A stretch of DNA of 14,979 bases from Comamonadaceae bacterium. Lineage in GTDB: Bacteria; Pseudomonadota; Gammaproteobacteria; Burkholderiales; Burkholderiaceae. The notes under the pieces were generated by a model. That model ran no database searches, had not been told where the DNA came from, and worked only from the letters and a program-made list of their open reading frames with translations. The translations under genes were made by a program, and so were the position numbers. The stretch's first letter is position 1, and every line of letters starts with the position of its first letter. The DNA is taken from assembly GCA_947505995.1 (NCBI GenBank), contig CANNNB010000033.1:1-14979 (forward strand). Direction: 5' to 3'. Positions 8,170 through 14,979 of the stretch are shown piece by piece.

Positions 8170-9270
8170 ATGGCATTTCAAAAAGAACCCCCTTACCTAC
8201 ATGGGCAAGCTGCAAAGACAGCCGTCCTGTATTGCAACCTTGGCACCCCCAAAGAGCCCACGGCCCCCGCACTGCGCCAATATTTAGCCCAGTTTCTGGG
8301 TGATTCGCGCGTAGTCGAAATTCCCAAAGTCATTTGGTGGCTCATTTTGCATGGCATTATTTTGAGAATTCGACCTGCAAAATCAGCCGCCAAATACGCC
8401 AGCATTTGGACTGCAGAAGGCTCGCCATTGAGGGTATGGACCGAAAAGCAAGCATTAGGTTTGGCAGAAAAATTGAAATCACAAGGCCAGGAAGTGGCAG
8501 TCAAGTACGCCATGACCTACGGTCAACCCAGCATCGAATCTCAATTGACTGCGTTCAAGGATGAAGGTGTGACACGCATTTTGATCATGACCGCCTACCC
8601 TCAGTACAGCGCCACAACCACTGCACCCGTATTCGACGCCGTCTACCGATGGGGCTTAAAAACTCGAAACTTGCCAGAGTTTCGTTTTGTCAACCATTAC
8701 CATGACCACGATGGCTACATTCAAGCTTTGGCGGTTGGCATTGAAAAACACTGGGCACATCACGGCCAAGCTGAGCAACTTGTCATGAGCTTTCATGGCG
8801 TGCCAGAACGCACATTGCAGTTGGGCGATCCCTACCACTGCGAGTGCTACAAAACAGGCCGACTCTTGGCCGAGAGATTAGGCCTGTCAAAAGAGCAATA
8901 CAAAGTGACATTTCAATCTCGATTTGGCAAAGCCAAATGGTTAGAGCCCTACACCGAGCCCACGCTCATAGAGATGGCTCAGGCTGGCACTCAAAGTGTC
9001 GATGTGGTTTGCCCTGGATTTACGGGCGACTGCCTTGAGACACTGGAAGAAATTAGCATGGAAGGACGTGAAGCTTTCTTGCATGCTGGTGGCAAAACTT
9101 TCAACTACATTCACTGCATGAACGACGAGCCCATGTGGATTGATGCACTGGCAGCCATCAGTCAACAACACATGCAAGGCTGGCCAACTTCAAGCCAAGC
9201 CTCACAAGTTAGCGCTGCGGCACTTGCTCAAACTCGAGAGTTGGCAATTGGCTTAGGGGCGAAAGACTAG
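8170..9270 (+). CDS. hemH: Ferrochelatase HemH
   Basis: This 366-residue enzyme inserts Fe2+ into protoporphyrin IX to make protoheme, the last step of heme synthesis. The catalytic histidine is H209 in VMSFHGVPERT, and the partner glutamate is E290 in PGFTGDCLETLEEI. Their spacing of 81 residues equals that of the Bacillus enzyme (H183/E264). Other family marks are LYCNLGTPKEPTAPALRQYL near the N-terminus and SRFGKAKWLEPYTEPTL. The start is supported by GGGAGA at 8155-8160, nine bases before the ATG. The upstream neighbour is a divergent HAD gene whose start is 18 bp away, so the hemH promoter must lie within that gene. The stop overlaps by a few bases the convergent end of a decayed HAD gene. 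Confidence 0.96.
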   Translation: MAFQKEPPYLHGQAAKTAVLYCNLGTPKEPTAPALRQYLAQFLGDSRVVEIPKVIWWLILHGIILRIRPAKSAAKYASIWTAEGSPLRVWTEKQALGLAEKLKSQGQEVAVKYAMTYGQPSIESQLTAFKDEGVTRILIMTAYPQYSATTTAPVFDAVYRWGLKTRNLPEFRFVNHYHDHDGYIQALAVGIEKHWAHHGQAEQLVMSFHGVPERTLQLGDPYHCECYKTGRLLAERLGLSKEQYKVTFQSRFGKAKWLEPYTEPTLIEMAQAGTQSVDVVCPGFTGDCLETLEEISMEGREAFLHAGGKTFNYIHCMNDEPMWIDALAAISQQHMQGWPTSSQASQVSAAALAQTRELAIGLGAKD

Positions 9271-9497
9271 ACGGTCGAATTCAAAAGGCCAAGTGATACC
9301 AAGTCGCGCCTGACTTGCGCGGGTTCATCAAAGCGCACTCCCGTCCACCCATGTGCATTTGCAGCGTCTGTGTTGTGCTGCACATCGTCGATGAAAACAG
9401 TATTTTTTTGGGCGGCAAGTTCAGCAGGTTCAATCAAGCCCAAATCGAATTGCGCCCAATCGCTGTTTGGATTGAAAATTTCAAAAATTAATTGCGC
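9267..9497 (-). pseudogene. Remnant of a second HAD hydrolase, lacking front and middle
   Basis: Read on the minus strand, this stretch encodes two separate pieces of a HAD class IA phosphatase joined in frame. The first (AQLIFEIFNPNSDWAQFDLGLIEPAELAA) resembles the cap region that normally lies about 35-65 residues from the N-terminus. The second (NTVFIDDVQHNTDAANAHGWTGVRF...) is motif IV and the C-terminal end. Motif I, motif II and the motif III lysine, roughly 95 residues of the middle, and the N-terminus are missing. The junction is near 9408-9413. No start with an N-terminal HAD domain precedes it, because its 5' side runs into the end of the ABC ATPase gene. It is almost certainly non-functional. 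Its relation to the intact HAD gene at 7453 is distant, since motif IV differs. Confidence 0.7.
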
Positions 9498-10561
9498 GAC
9501 ACAACAGACACGCCACGTCCGGATAGAGACAAGCCCATTGAAGTGCCAATTTTGCAATCTTGCGAGAGATCAGACGTCACGACAAACAATGATCCCAATA
9601 CGGTTTCAAATGTCAATTCGAGTGTGCTGCCAAGATATGCTTTTTTGTGGAGCACCCCCCTTAAGTTAGCGTTATCTGCAGGCACGATGGCCCAAGCCTC
9701 TGGGCGTATGGCCGCTGTAATCGCACCTGCCTTGACTTGTTGTCTCGCTTTAAAACTGAGCGGCCCCACTGTCACCAGACCTTGTGCATCTGCCACGCCA
9801 TCAAACAACATGGCCTCCCCCATGAAGCCAGCGACAAATTCTGATACGGGGCGTTCGTACAAGTCTTCGGGTGTCCCTGCCTGCGCTACGGTGCCTGCAT
9901 TCATCACAATAATTTGATCACTGACAGCCAAGGCTTCACTTTGATCGTGGGTCACATAAGCCACAGTCAAGCCTAAGCGTAGTTGCAAGCTTCGAATTTC
10001 GTCGCGCATAGAGCGGCGCAGTCGCGCATCTAAATTCGAAAGCGGTTCATCAAATAACAAGACCGATGGCTCGAGCACCAATGCACGCGCAACGGCCACA
10101 CGTTGCTGTTGTCCGCCCGATAATTCACTAGGAAGCCGCCTGTCAAAACCCTTCAGTCCCACATTTTCAAGCGCAATATGCGCACGGTCGGTGGCCTCAG
10201 ACATGGCCACCCTGCTGACCTTCAATCCGTAGCGAACGTTGTCAATGACGGACATGTGTGGAAACAAGGCGTAGCTTTGAAAGACCATGCTGACATTTCG
10301 TTCTGCGGGTCCTAAATTGCTTACTTCTTGACCATCAATGAAAATTTGCCCCCAACTGACCGTCTCTAAGCCAGCGATCATGCGCAGGGTAGTGGTTTTG
10401 CCACAGCCCGAGGGGCCTAACAGGGTAGTGAGTGTGCCTTTGGGCACCACAAAATCGATGCCCTTGACCACCAGTGGTGCATCGCCTTCACCGTAGCGCT
10501 TAGAAACTTGGCGAAACTCAATGCCCGCCACAGTTGATTGAGAACCAGGATTCATGTTCAT
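9488..10561 (-). CDS. ABC importer ATPase (AfuC/FbpC-type)
   Basis: This 357-residue ATPase powers the importer encoded upstream. It has Walker A GPSGCGKT (49-56), the Q-loop Q95 in FQSYALFPH, signature LSGGQ (147-151), Walker B VLLFDE (167-172), D-loop SNLD (175-178) and H-loop H205 in VTHDQSEAL. A C-terminal TOBE-like region follows from about residue 240 and ends naturally (GRGVSVVSRN). A longer in-frame reading runs back inside the permease gene. I chose ATG at 10561 because it overlaps the permease stop as ATGA and has an AGAG-type ribosome binding site before it. FbpC, PotA and AfuC are all similar ATPases. The call to AfuC/FbpC type comes from the binding protein and double permease in the same operon. 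Confidence 0.92.
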   Translation of the reverse strand: MNMNPGSQSTVAGIEFRQVSKRYGEGDAPLVVKGIDFVVPKGTLTTLLGPSGCGKTTTLRMIAGLETVSWGQIFIDGQEVSNLGPAERNVSMVFQSYALFPHMSVIDNVRYGLKVSRVAMSEATDRAHIALENVGLKGFDRRLPSELSGGQQQRVAVARALVLEPSVLLFDEPLSNLDARLRRSMRDEIRSLQLRLGLTVAYVTHDQSEALAVSDQIIVMNAGTVAQAGTPEDLYERPVSEFVAGFMGEAMLFDGVADAQGLVTVGPLSFKARQQVKAGAITAAIRPEAWAIVPADNANLRGVLHKKAYLGSTLELTFETVLGSLFVVTSDLSQDCKIGTSMGLSLSGRGVSVVSRN

Positions 10562-12756
10562 ACTTTCATTTCTCTTCGGCCTAATTCGCGGCTTCCCACC
10601 CAACGCTGGATGACCGTTGTGATAAATCCCATGATCGCCATTAAGACCGTGCAATAGGCCAGCGCCACCCCGTAATCGCCGTTGCCTACACGACCAATAA
10701 TGTAGGTGGTGGCCAATTCGTATTTGGCCGTAACCAAGAAAATGACGGCAGATACCGTGGTCATTGAACGCACAAAACTGTAAATCAAAGCCGCAACCAA
10801 AGCTGGTTTTAACAATGGCAACATAATTTCGCGAATGGTGGTGAGCGTGCTGGCGCGAAGCATGACCGAGGCCTCATCCAGTGAACGATCAAGTTGTTTG
10901 AAAGCTGCCGTGCCAGCTCGAACACCCACTGGCAAGTTGCGAAAAATAAAACACAGCACAATGACCAAGCCGGTGCCAGTGAGTTCGAAAGGTGGCACAT
11001 TGAAAGCCAAAATGTAACTCACGCCCAACACAGTTCCTGGAATGGCAAATGTAAGCAGGGCTGCAAACTCAAATGCGTTTTTGCCTTTGAACTCAGTGCG
11101 GGCCAAGAGCCATGCCATGAGCAAACCAAGGCCTGCACAAACAGGCGCCGCCATGGCAGACAAACTCAAGGTATTGAAAAGGGAGTTCCAGGCTGTGCCC
11201 GCCCACACCCAGCCAAACTCGCCCCATTGCACATCAAAGGCCGTCTTGAAATGATTCAAGGTGAAGGTGTAATCGCGCCCCCAAGTTTGAACAAAGCCGC
11301 CCGCAAAGGCAAACACATAAACCACCAAGGTAAATGTCAGCCATGGGCCCGCCACAGCTCTGCAAACATTCAATACCGCAGGCGGTAAGTGCAGTGGAAC
11401 ACCTGCATCGCCTTTGCCAGACACAGTGGTGAACTGCGCACCACTTAAGACTTGACGCTGCAACACAAAAACAGCCAATGCAAAAACAGTGAGTACCAAA
11501 GACAAGGCTGCAGCCATGCCTGGGTCAATGGCTGCGCCGACGATGGCGAAGAAAATTTCGGTGGACAAGACTGAAAACTGACCGCCCAAAATAATCGGGT
11601 TGCCAAAGTCTGCCATGCTTTCTATGAAGCCCACCAAGAAAGCATTGGCCAAGCCTGGTTTAAGCAAAGGCAAGGTAATGCGCCAAAAAGTTTGCATGCG
11701 TGTTGCACGCAATGTTTGAGAGGCCTCTTCCAATGATGGACTAACACCCTGCACCACACCGCGCATGATCATGAATGCGATGGGTGTGAAAGCAAACATT
11801 TGAGCCAACCAAATGCCAAATGCACCGTAGAACCAACGTGTAGGGGGAATCTCAAATGCCCACTCCAATGCTTGATTGACCAACCCAGCTCGGCCAAACA
11901 AGAGAATCAAACCCAAGCCCACAACAAAAGGTGGCGTGATGATGGGCATCAGTGCCAAGGCGTTGAGTGGCTTGACCAACTGGGTTCCGCTGCGCTCAGC
12001 CCAGAGGGCGATAAGTGTGCCTAAGACCGTTGTACCGGTGGCGGTTGCCAAGGCCAAACCTAAAGTATTCCAAGCAACGCCGCAGTGCCTTTCGCCATTA
12101 AAACACCCCAGGCTCCAAATGCGAGGTGTGCCAATGCGATCCCAAACAGCCGCCACACTCAGTTCTCCTGCTTCGGTGTAAAAACCTGAGACCAAGGATC
12201 GGCAAACGGGATAGACCACAAACAAGGCCAGCAACAAAACACACGACACGACAGCACTGGCAATGAAAACATCGCCGCGGCAATACCCTAAGCGCGCTAG
12301 GCCAGCGCCAAACAGAATGGTGAGAGACAAAAAGACGCCAGCGGCACCCCAACCCATGCCGAACTGCCCTTGTGGCAAAGCACCAAGCCAACTTTCCAAA
12401 ATTCCAAAAGACCACCCTGTGGCACCAATGGCAAAACCACTCAGGGCCAGTCCTAGGAGTCCGAACATTGCCCCTGCCACTAGAAAGAGGCCTTGGCGTT
12501 TGGGTTTTGCGGCAACAGGTGCCATGAGACCCATCAAACAGATGAGCAGCCCTGCACATCCAAACCACAACCAGGGTCTGTCGTGCTGTAAAACTTGAGC
12601 CAAGGCGCTGGCAGTTTCAGGCCCTGCCCATACTTTGGGCAGCGCTGCCAAAAGAGAGCCTTGCTGAAGAAAGTACCAGGGCAGAAAGCCAAAACTTAGC
12701 AGACCCAAAAGAGCCCACAAGTTCAAGGCTCGCTGTGTGCGAAGCACTGAACTCAT
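10558..12756 (-). CDS. ABC importer permease, two fused transmembrane domains (AfuB/FbpB-type)
   Basis: This 732-residue inner-membrane protein carries two binding-protein-dependent permease domains in one chain. Each has an EAA coupling motif that contacts the ATPase: EEASQTLRATRMQTFWRITLP near residues 340-360, and DEASVMLRASTLTTIREIMLP near 625-645. The classic first helix (CVLLLALFVVYPVCRSLVSGF) only appears near residue 170. About 155 residues with roughly four additional hydrophobic segments precede it, so the protein is longer than the FbpB/SfuB type of around 500 residues. To my recollection, AfuB of Actinobacillus is also unusually long. A periplasmic loop near 205-230 holds two cysteines (GCFNGERHCG). 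The ATG overlaps the binding-protein stop by one base (TAATG), and the gene's stop overlaps the ATPase start. Confidence 0.93.
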   Translation of the reverse strand: MSSVLRTQRALNLWALLGLLSFGFLPWYFLQQGSLLAALPKVWAGPETASALAQVLQHDRPWLWFGCAGLLICLMGLMAPVAAKPKRQGLFLVAGAMFGLLGLALSGFAIGATGWSFGILESWLGALPQGQFGMGWGAAGVFLSLTILFGAGLARLGYCRGDVFIASAVVSCVLLLALFVVYPVCRSLVSGFYTEAGELSVAAVWDRIGTPRIWSLGCFNGERHCGVAWNTLGLALATATGTTVLGTLIALWAERSGTQLVKPLNALALMPIITPPFVVGLGLILLFGRAGLVNQALEWAFEIPPTRWFYGAFGIWLAQMFAFTPIAFMIMRGVVQGVSPSLEEASQTLRATRMQTFWRITLPLLKPGLANAFLVGFIESMADFGNPIILGGQFSVLSTEIFFAIVGAAIDPGMAAALSLVLTVFALAVFVLQRQVLSGAQFTTVSGKGDAGVPLHLPPAVLNVCRAVAGPWLTFTLVVYVFAFAGGFVQTWGRDYTFTLNHFKTAFDVQWGEFGWVWAGTAWNSLFNTLSLSAMAAPVCAGLGLLMAWLLARTEFKGKNAFEFAALLTFAIPGTVLGVSYILAFNVPPFELTGTGLVIVLCFIFRNLPVGVRAGTAAFKQLDRSLDEASVMLRASTLTTIREIMLPLLKPALVAALIYSFVRSMTTVSAVIFLVTAKYELATTYIIGRVGNGDYGVALAYCTVLMAIMGFITTVIQRWVGSRELGRREMKV

Positions 12757-13802
12757 TATTGGGCCAGGCTGTTAACTTCACGCTCCCAACGCTGAATCAA
12801 ACGCCTGCGCTCTGAAGTTTGACCGTATTTGGCATAGTCGTAATTGATGAGTTTGATTTTTTTGAAATCAGGAACTCGAGGGTCAACTTTGGTTTCTTTG
12901 TGCGATGGCAATTGGAACTGCAAGGTGGCGGCACCTAAAGCTTGCGCAGAGGGTGTGAGCGCCCATTCGTAAAACTGTTTGGCAGCGGCCAAATTACGCG
13001 CGCCTTTGACAATCGACATAGAACCAATTTCAGCGCCTGTGCCATCGGCTGGCGTGATGGTGTCGATGGGAAAACCTTGTGCCTTTTCGCCAGGACCATC
13101 ATGAACAAAGCTGATGGACACCGTGGTTTCACCCCGAGCCACGGCTTTGATGGGACCGGTGCCAGAGCGGGTGTAGGTGCTGATATTTTTGTGTAGTTTT
13201 TTCAAATAGTCGAAGGCTTGGTCCTCGCCCATTAACTGCACCAGCGTGGCAATCATGGTGTAGGCCGTGCCGCTGGAAGCTGGGTTGGCCGATTGAATTT
13301 CGCCTTTGTATTCTGGCTTGAGCAAATCGTTCCAAGTTTTAGGAATGGCCAGTTTTTTCTTGGCCAACAACTCGGTGTTGTAGCCAAAACCCAAGGGGCC
13401 AGAATAAATACCAACCGTTTTGTAACCTGCTTGTTTGGCTTGCTGTTGCGCCCAATCGTGAAGTTTGGGCAGTGTGGGCGATTTGTATTCAAGGCTGAGA
13501 TTTTGTTCAGCGGCTTGCAAATGAGGGTCGCCGGTGCCGCCAAACCACACATCGGTTTTGGGATTGGCCTTTTCAGCCAAGATTTGTGCAATGGCTTCGC
13601 CAGAGCCTTTCAAAGTCATGTTGACCTTAACACCTTGGCTCTTTTCAAAAGTAACCGCAATCATGCTGCACCATGCAGCTTGTGCAGAACAAATGACGTT
13701 GACTTCGTTGGGCTGTGCCACAGCCGTTGAGCTTGCCAAAAAACTGCCGGCAACCAACACAAAACCCAAAGGGGTGAGATCAGAAAATGGTGTTTTTTTC
13801 AT
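12756..13802 (-). CDS. Periplasmic ABC substrate-binding protein, AfuA-like (probable sugar-phosphate binder)
   Basis: This 348-residue extracellular solute-binding protein has a Sec signal peptide ending in AVA (residues 27-29). The mature part starts like FbpA/AfuA proteins (VNVICSAQAAWCSMI) and contains KTDVWFGGTGDPH, a hallmark of this branch. Ferric-binding FbpA proteins use two adjacent tyrosines near residue 195; no such pair is present. Instead there are H234, D235 and E258, which become 205, 206 and 229 after removal of 29 signal residues. As I recall, those are the sugar-contacting positions reported for AfuA, the hexose-6-phosphate binding protein of Actinobacillus. I therefore infer a phosphorylated sugar as ligand, although automatic annotation would say iron(III). 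The start ATG at 13802 has a GAAGAG-type site about ten bases upstream. It is the first gene of the transporter operon. Confidence 0.9.
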   Translation of the reverse strand: MKKTPFSDLTPLGFVLVAGSFLASSTAVAQPNEVNVICSAQAAWCSMIAVTFEKSQGVKVNMTLKGSGEAIAQILAEKANPKTDVWFGGTGDPHLQAAEQNLSLEYKSPTLPKLHDWAQQQAKQAGYKTVGIYSGPLGFGYNTELLAKKKLAIPKTWNDLLKPEYKGEIQSANPASSGTAYTMIATLVQLMGEDQAFDYLKKLHKNISTYTRSGTGPIKAVARGETTVSISFVHDGPGEKAQGFPIDTITPADGTGAEIGSMSIVKGARNLAAAKQFYEWALTPSAQALGAATLQFQLPSHKETKVDPRVPDFKKIKLINYDYAKYGQTSERRRLIQRWEREVNSLAQ

Positions 13803-13818
13803 TCGAATTTCTCTTCAC

Positions 13819-13842
13819 TTCAACTGCAAGTATGTTGTTGAA
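13819..13842. promoter_or_regulatory. 24-bp imperfect palindrome upstream of the importer operon
   Basis: The arms TTCAAC (13819-13824) and GTTGAA (13837-13842) are perfect inverted repeats. Two further inner pairs match, giving 8 of 12 pairs. It ends 16 bp before the binding-protein start codon, so it could be an operator or an mRNA stem in the leader. No regulator gene is in the window, and chance occurrence is possible. Confidence 0.3.
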
Positions 13843-14033
13843 ATTACCCTACAACGACAATCGGGCGACAAAAGTGCCGCCAAAACAGGCTACCAGCACA
13901 ATGAATACCAAATATCTCATTGTTTGGGTATTCGCTTAGGCCTATTTGTTGAATGTTGTTTCATCATAACTCGGCTCAAACTTCATGCGGATTACAACAA
14001 TGATGTATTTGACCTAACTAGCGCATTCACTTT

Positions 14034-14064
14034 TTGACAACTCAAAAATTAAAAATGTTATAGT
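14034..14064 (+). promoter_or_regulatory. Sigma70-type promoter of the TolC-family gene
   Basis: A perfect -35 box TTGACA (14034-14039) is followed after 19 bp by the -10 box TATAGT (14059-14064), which matches five of six consensus bases. The spacer is about two bases longer than ideal. The surrounding sequence is very AT-rich. The predicted transcript would begin near 14071, only about 16 bases before the first usable in-frame near-cognate start of the downstream gene. Confidence 0.55.
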
Positions 14065-14086
14065 AAAGTAACAACTTACGAATTTA

Positions 14087-14979
14087 CTGATCAATTTTCA
14101 TTACAAATACAAAAGAATATTTAGGTTTTTACTGCTAACTATTGTTACGTTGATATGCGCGCTACCGCTTTACTCCAACGCAAAAGATCCTGATTCTGGC
14201 TTGGCGGAACCTCCGCAAGCTTTTTTCCACTCTTCAGCATTCCTGCAACTTTTACTTCAGAAAGTTGTCCTAGAACATCCTCAAATCAAGAGTCAATTGC
14301 AGGCTATGCAAGCAGCCGGCTTAGACGTTCTGATTGCGCAGCAAGCTTATTGGCCTACGCCCTCCGTGTCGGTGGAGCGCGTGCAAACCCAATTTCCAGA
14401 CCCCGCTTATGCAGGATCAGAACAAGTTCTGACCTTCAGACTACAACAATCACTCTGGACCGGAGGCCGACTCACAGCGCAATCCAACAAGGCATTGGCC
14501 AATCAGGACATTGAAATTGCACGTTGGGCAGAAATTCAACAAGCCTTAGCTTTGAAAACATTGCAAGCTTGGGGCGACGTGGTCATTGCTCAAAAATATC
14601 AAGGAGCGTTGCACAAAAGCAAAGACACTCAATCGCAACTCCTAAGCAAAATTGAACGACGCGCAGAGCAAGGCATGTCCTCCCTCAGTGAAGTTCAATT
14701 TTCTAGACTTCGTTTGCAACAAGTGGTACAGGAAGTCAGTAACGCTCAGCAACAAGAAGCCCAAGCTTGGATTCACTTGAAGCAGTGGATACCCGAAGCC
14801 CAAGCGATATTTCTCCAATTTAATTCGCAGAACGAGATTAGGTCAGTCAAGACTTTCTCAAGCCTTGCAAGTGAAATGGCAAACATTGATTTATTGCAAT
14901 GGGAGTCTCTGAGCATTGCCCGATCACCCACCTTAAAGCGCTTAGCGGGCATTTCTCAAGTTCAACTGGCAGAACTTCA
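14087..14979 (+). CDS. TolC-family outer-membrane efflux protein (N-terminal part, runs off the window)
   Basis: About 297 codons are visible and the gene continues past the right edge. A signal peptide is readable: basic YKYKRIFR, hydrophobic FLLLTIVTLICALPL, then YSNA before K. The mature part follows the outer-membrane efflux protein pattern: EHPQIKSQLQAMQAAGLDVLIAQQAYWPTPSVSVE, then the channel strand VLTFRLQQSLWTGGRLTAQ, and long Ala/Gln-rich helices with coiled-coil character. Such trimeric channels serve type I secretion or RND/MFS pumps. The start is unresolved. The frame is closed by a TAA at 14069 and has no ATG, GTG or TTG before the signal peptide. I set the left boundary at CTG 14087 (ATC 14090 and ATA 14117 are alternatives). 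TTG at 14150 is the first standard start but would cut the signal peptide in half. The partner genes must lie to the right, or the gene may serve the pump at the left edge. Confidence 0.82.
   Translation, partial: MINFHYKYKRIFRFLLLTIVTLICALPLYSNAKDPDSGLAEPPQAFFHSSAFLQLLLQKVVLEHPQIKSQLQAMQAAGLDVLIAQQAYWPTPSVSVERVQTQFPDPAYAGSEQVLTFRLQQSLWTGGRLTAQSNKALANQDIEIARWAEIQQALALKTLQAWGDVVIAQKYQGALHKSKDTQSQLLSKIERRAEQGMSSLSEVQFSRLRLQQVVQEVSNAQQQEAQAWIHLKQWIPEAQAIFLQFNSQNEIRSVKTFSSLASEMANIDLLQWESLSIARSPTLKRLAGISQVQLAEL

Larger units (their letters stand above)
13803..14086. other. AT-rich divergent intergenic region
   Basis: About 280 bp separate the importer operon (minus strand) from the TolC-family gene (plus strand). 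It holds a 24-bp imperfect palindrome near the importer start, a possible 23-codon open frame on the minus strand (13849-13920), and a good plus-strand promoter at 14034-14064. The portion from about 14031 on is strikingly AT-rich. I saw no convincing promoter for the importer operon and no RNA gene or repeat. Confidence 0.6.

Noticed and set aside
12756..13802. Ferric-binding FbpA identity of the binding protein
   Set aside because: The adjacent tyrosine pair needed for iron is absent. NYDYAKY near the C-terminus has no YY pair and is not at the right place.
13534..14037. 167-codon plus-strand frame across the binding-protein gene start and the intergenic region
   Set aside because: Two thirds of it are antisense to the signal peptide and N-terminus of the binding protein. 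The rest shows no domain and no ribosome-binding site.
14155..14193. ATG at 14155 as start of the TolC-family protein
   Set aside because: It is in another frame and meets a stop after 12 codons.
1..14979. CRISPR arrays, tRNA/rRNA genes, insertion sequences, phage genes
   Set aside because: No regularly spaced repeats, clover-leaf-like sequence, transposase or integrase frame, or long terminal inverted repeat was seen.

Overview
The window looks like the chromosome of a Gram-negative proteobacterium, most likely a betaproteobacterium of the order Burkholderiales. The evidence is an RND pump with a lipoprotein adaptor, a TolC-type outer-membrane protein, the proteobacterial squalene cassette hpnCDE, a Burkholderiales-style ferrochelatase and moderate GC (judged by eye, not counted). 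Genes are tightly packed and mostly overlap or abut within operons. No tRNA, rRNA, CRISPR array, transposase or phage gene was seen.

Left part (1-4436): two hairpins lie at the edge. They are followed, on the minus strand, by a two-gene efflux operon: the RND inner-membrane permease (85-3237) and its periplasmic lipoprotein adaptor (3241-4356). No outer-membrane factor gene is in this operon. Its promoter, with a TetR-like dyad at the expected start point, sits in an 80-bp gap shared with the divergent hpn operon.

Centre (4437-9497): hpnC, hpnD and hpnE run on the plus strand with stop/start overlaps and together convert farnesyl diphosphate to squalene. No squalene-hopene cyclase is in the window. 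A convergent HAD phosphatase gene follows, then divergent hemH (ferrochelatase), whose start lies only 18 bp from the HAD gene's start. Beyond hemH is a decayed second HAD gene that has lost its front and its middle.

Right part (9488-13802): a three-gene ABC importer operon on the minus strand (binding protein, fused double permease, ATPase). It would usually be labelled iron(III) FbpABC. However, the binding protein carries the His-Asp/Glu set known from AfuA, a sugar-phosphate binding protein, and the permease is long with an extra membrane region. I therefore read it as a candidate phosphorylated-sugar importer.

Right edge (13803-14979): an AT-rich intergenic region of about 280 bp with a good plus-strand promoter, then the start of a TolC-family outer-membrane protein that runs off the window. 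Its signal peptide is readable but has no ATG, GTG or TTG start in front of it.

I found no clearly novel multi-gene system. The points most worth following are the probable sugar-phosphate importer, the internally deleted HAD remnant at its 3' end, the TetR-like operator of the efflux operon, and the unusual start of the TolC-family gene.
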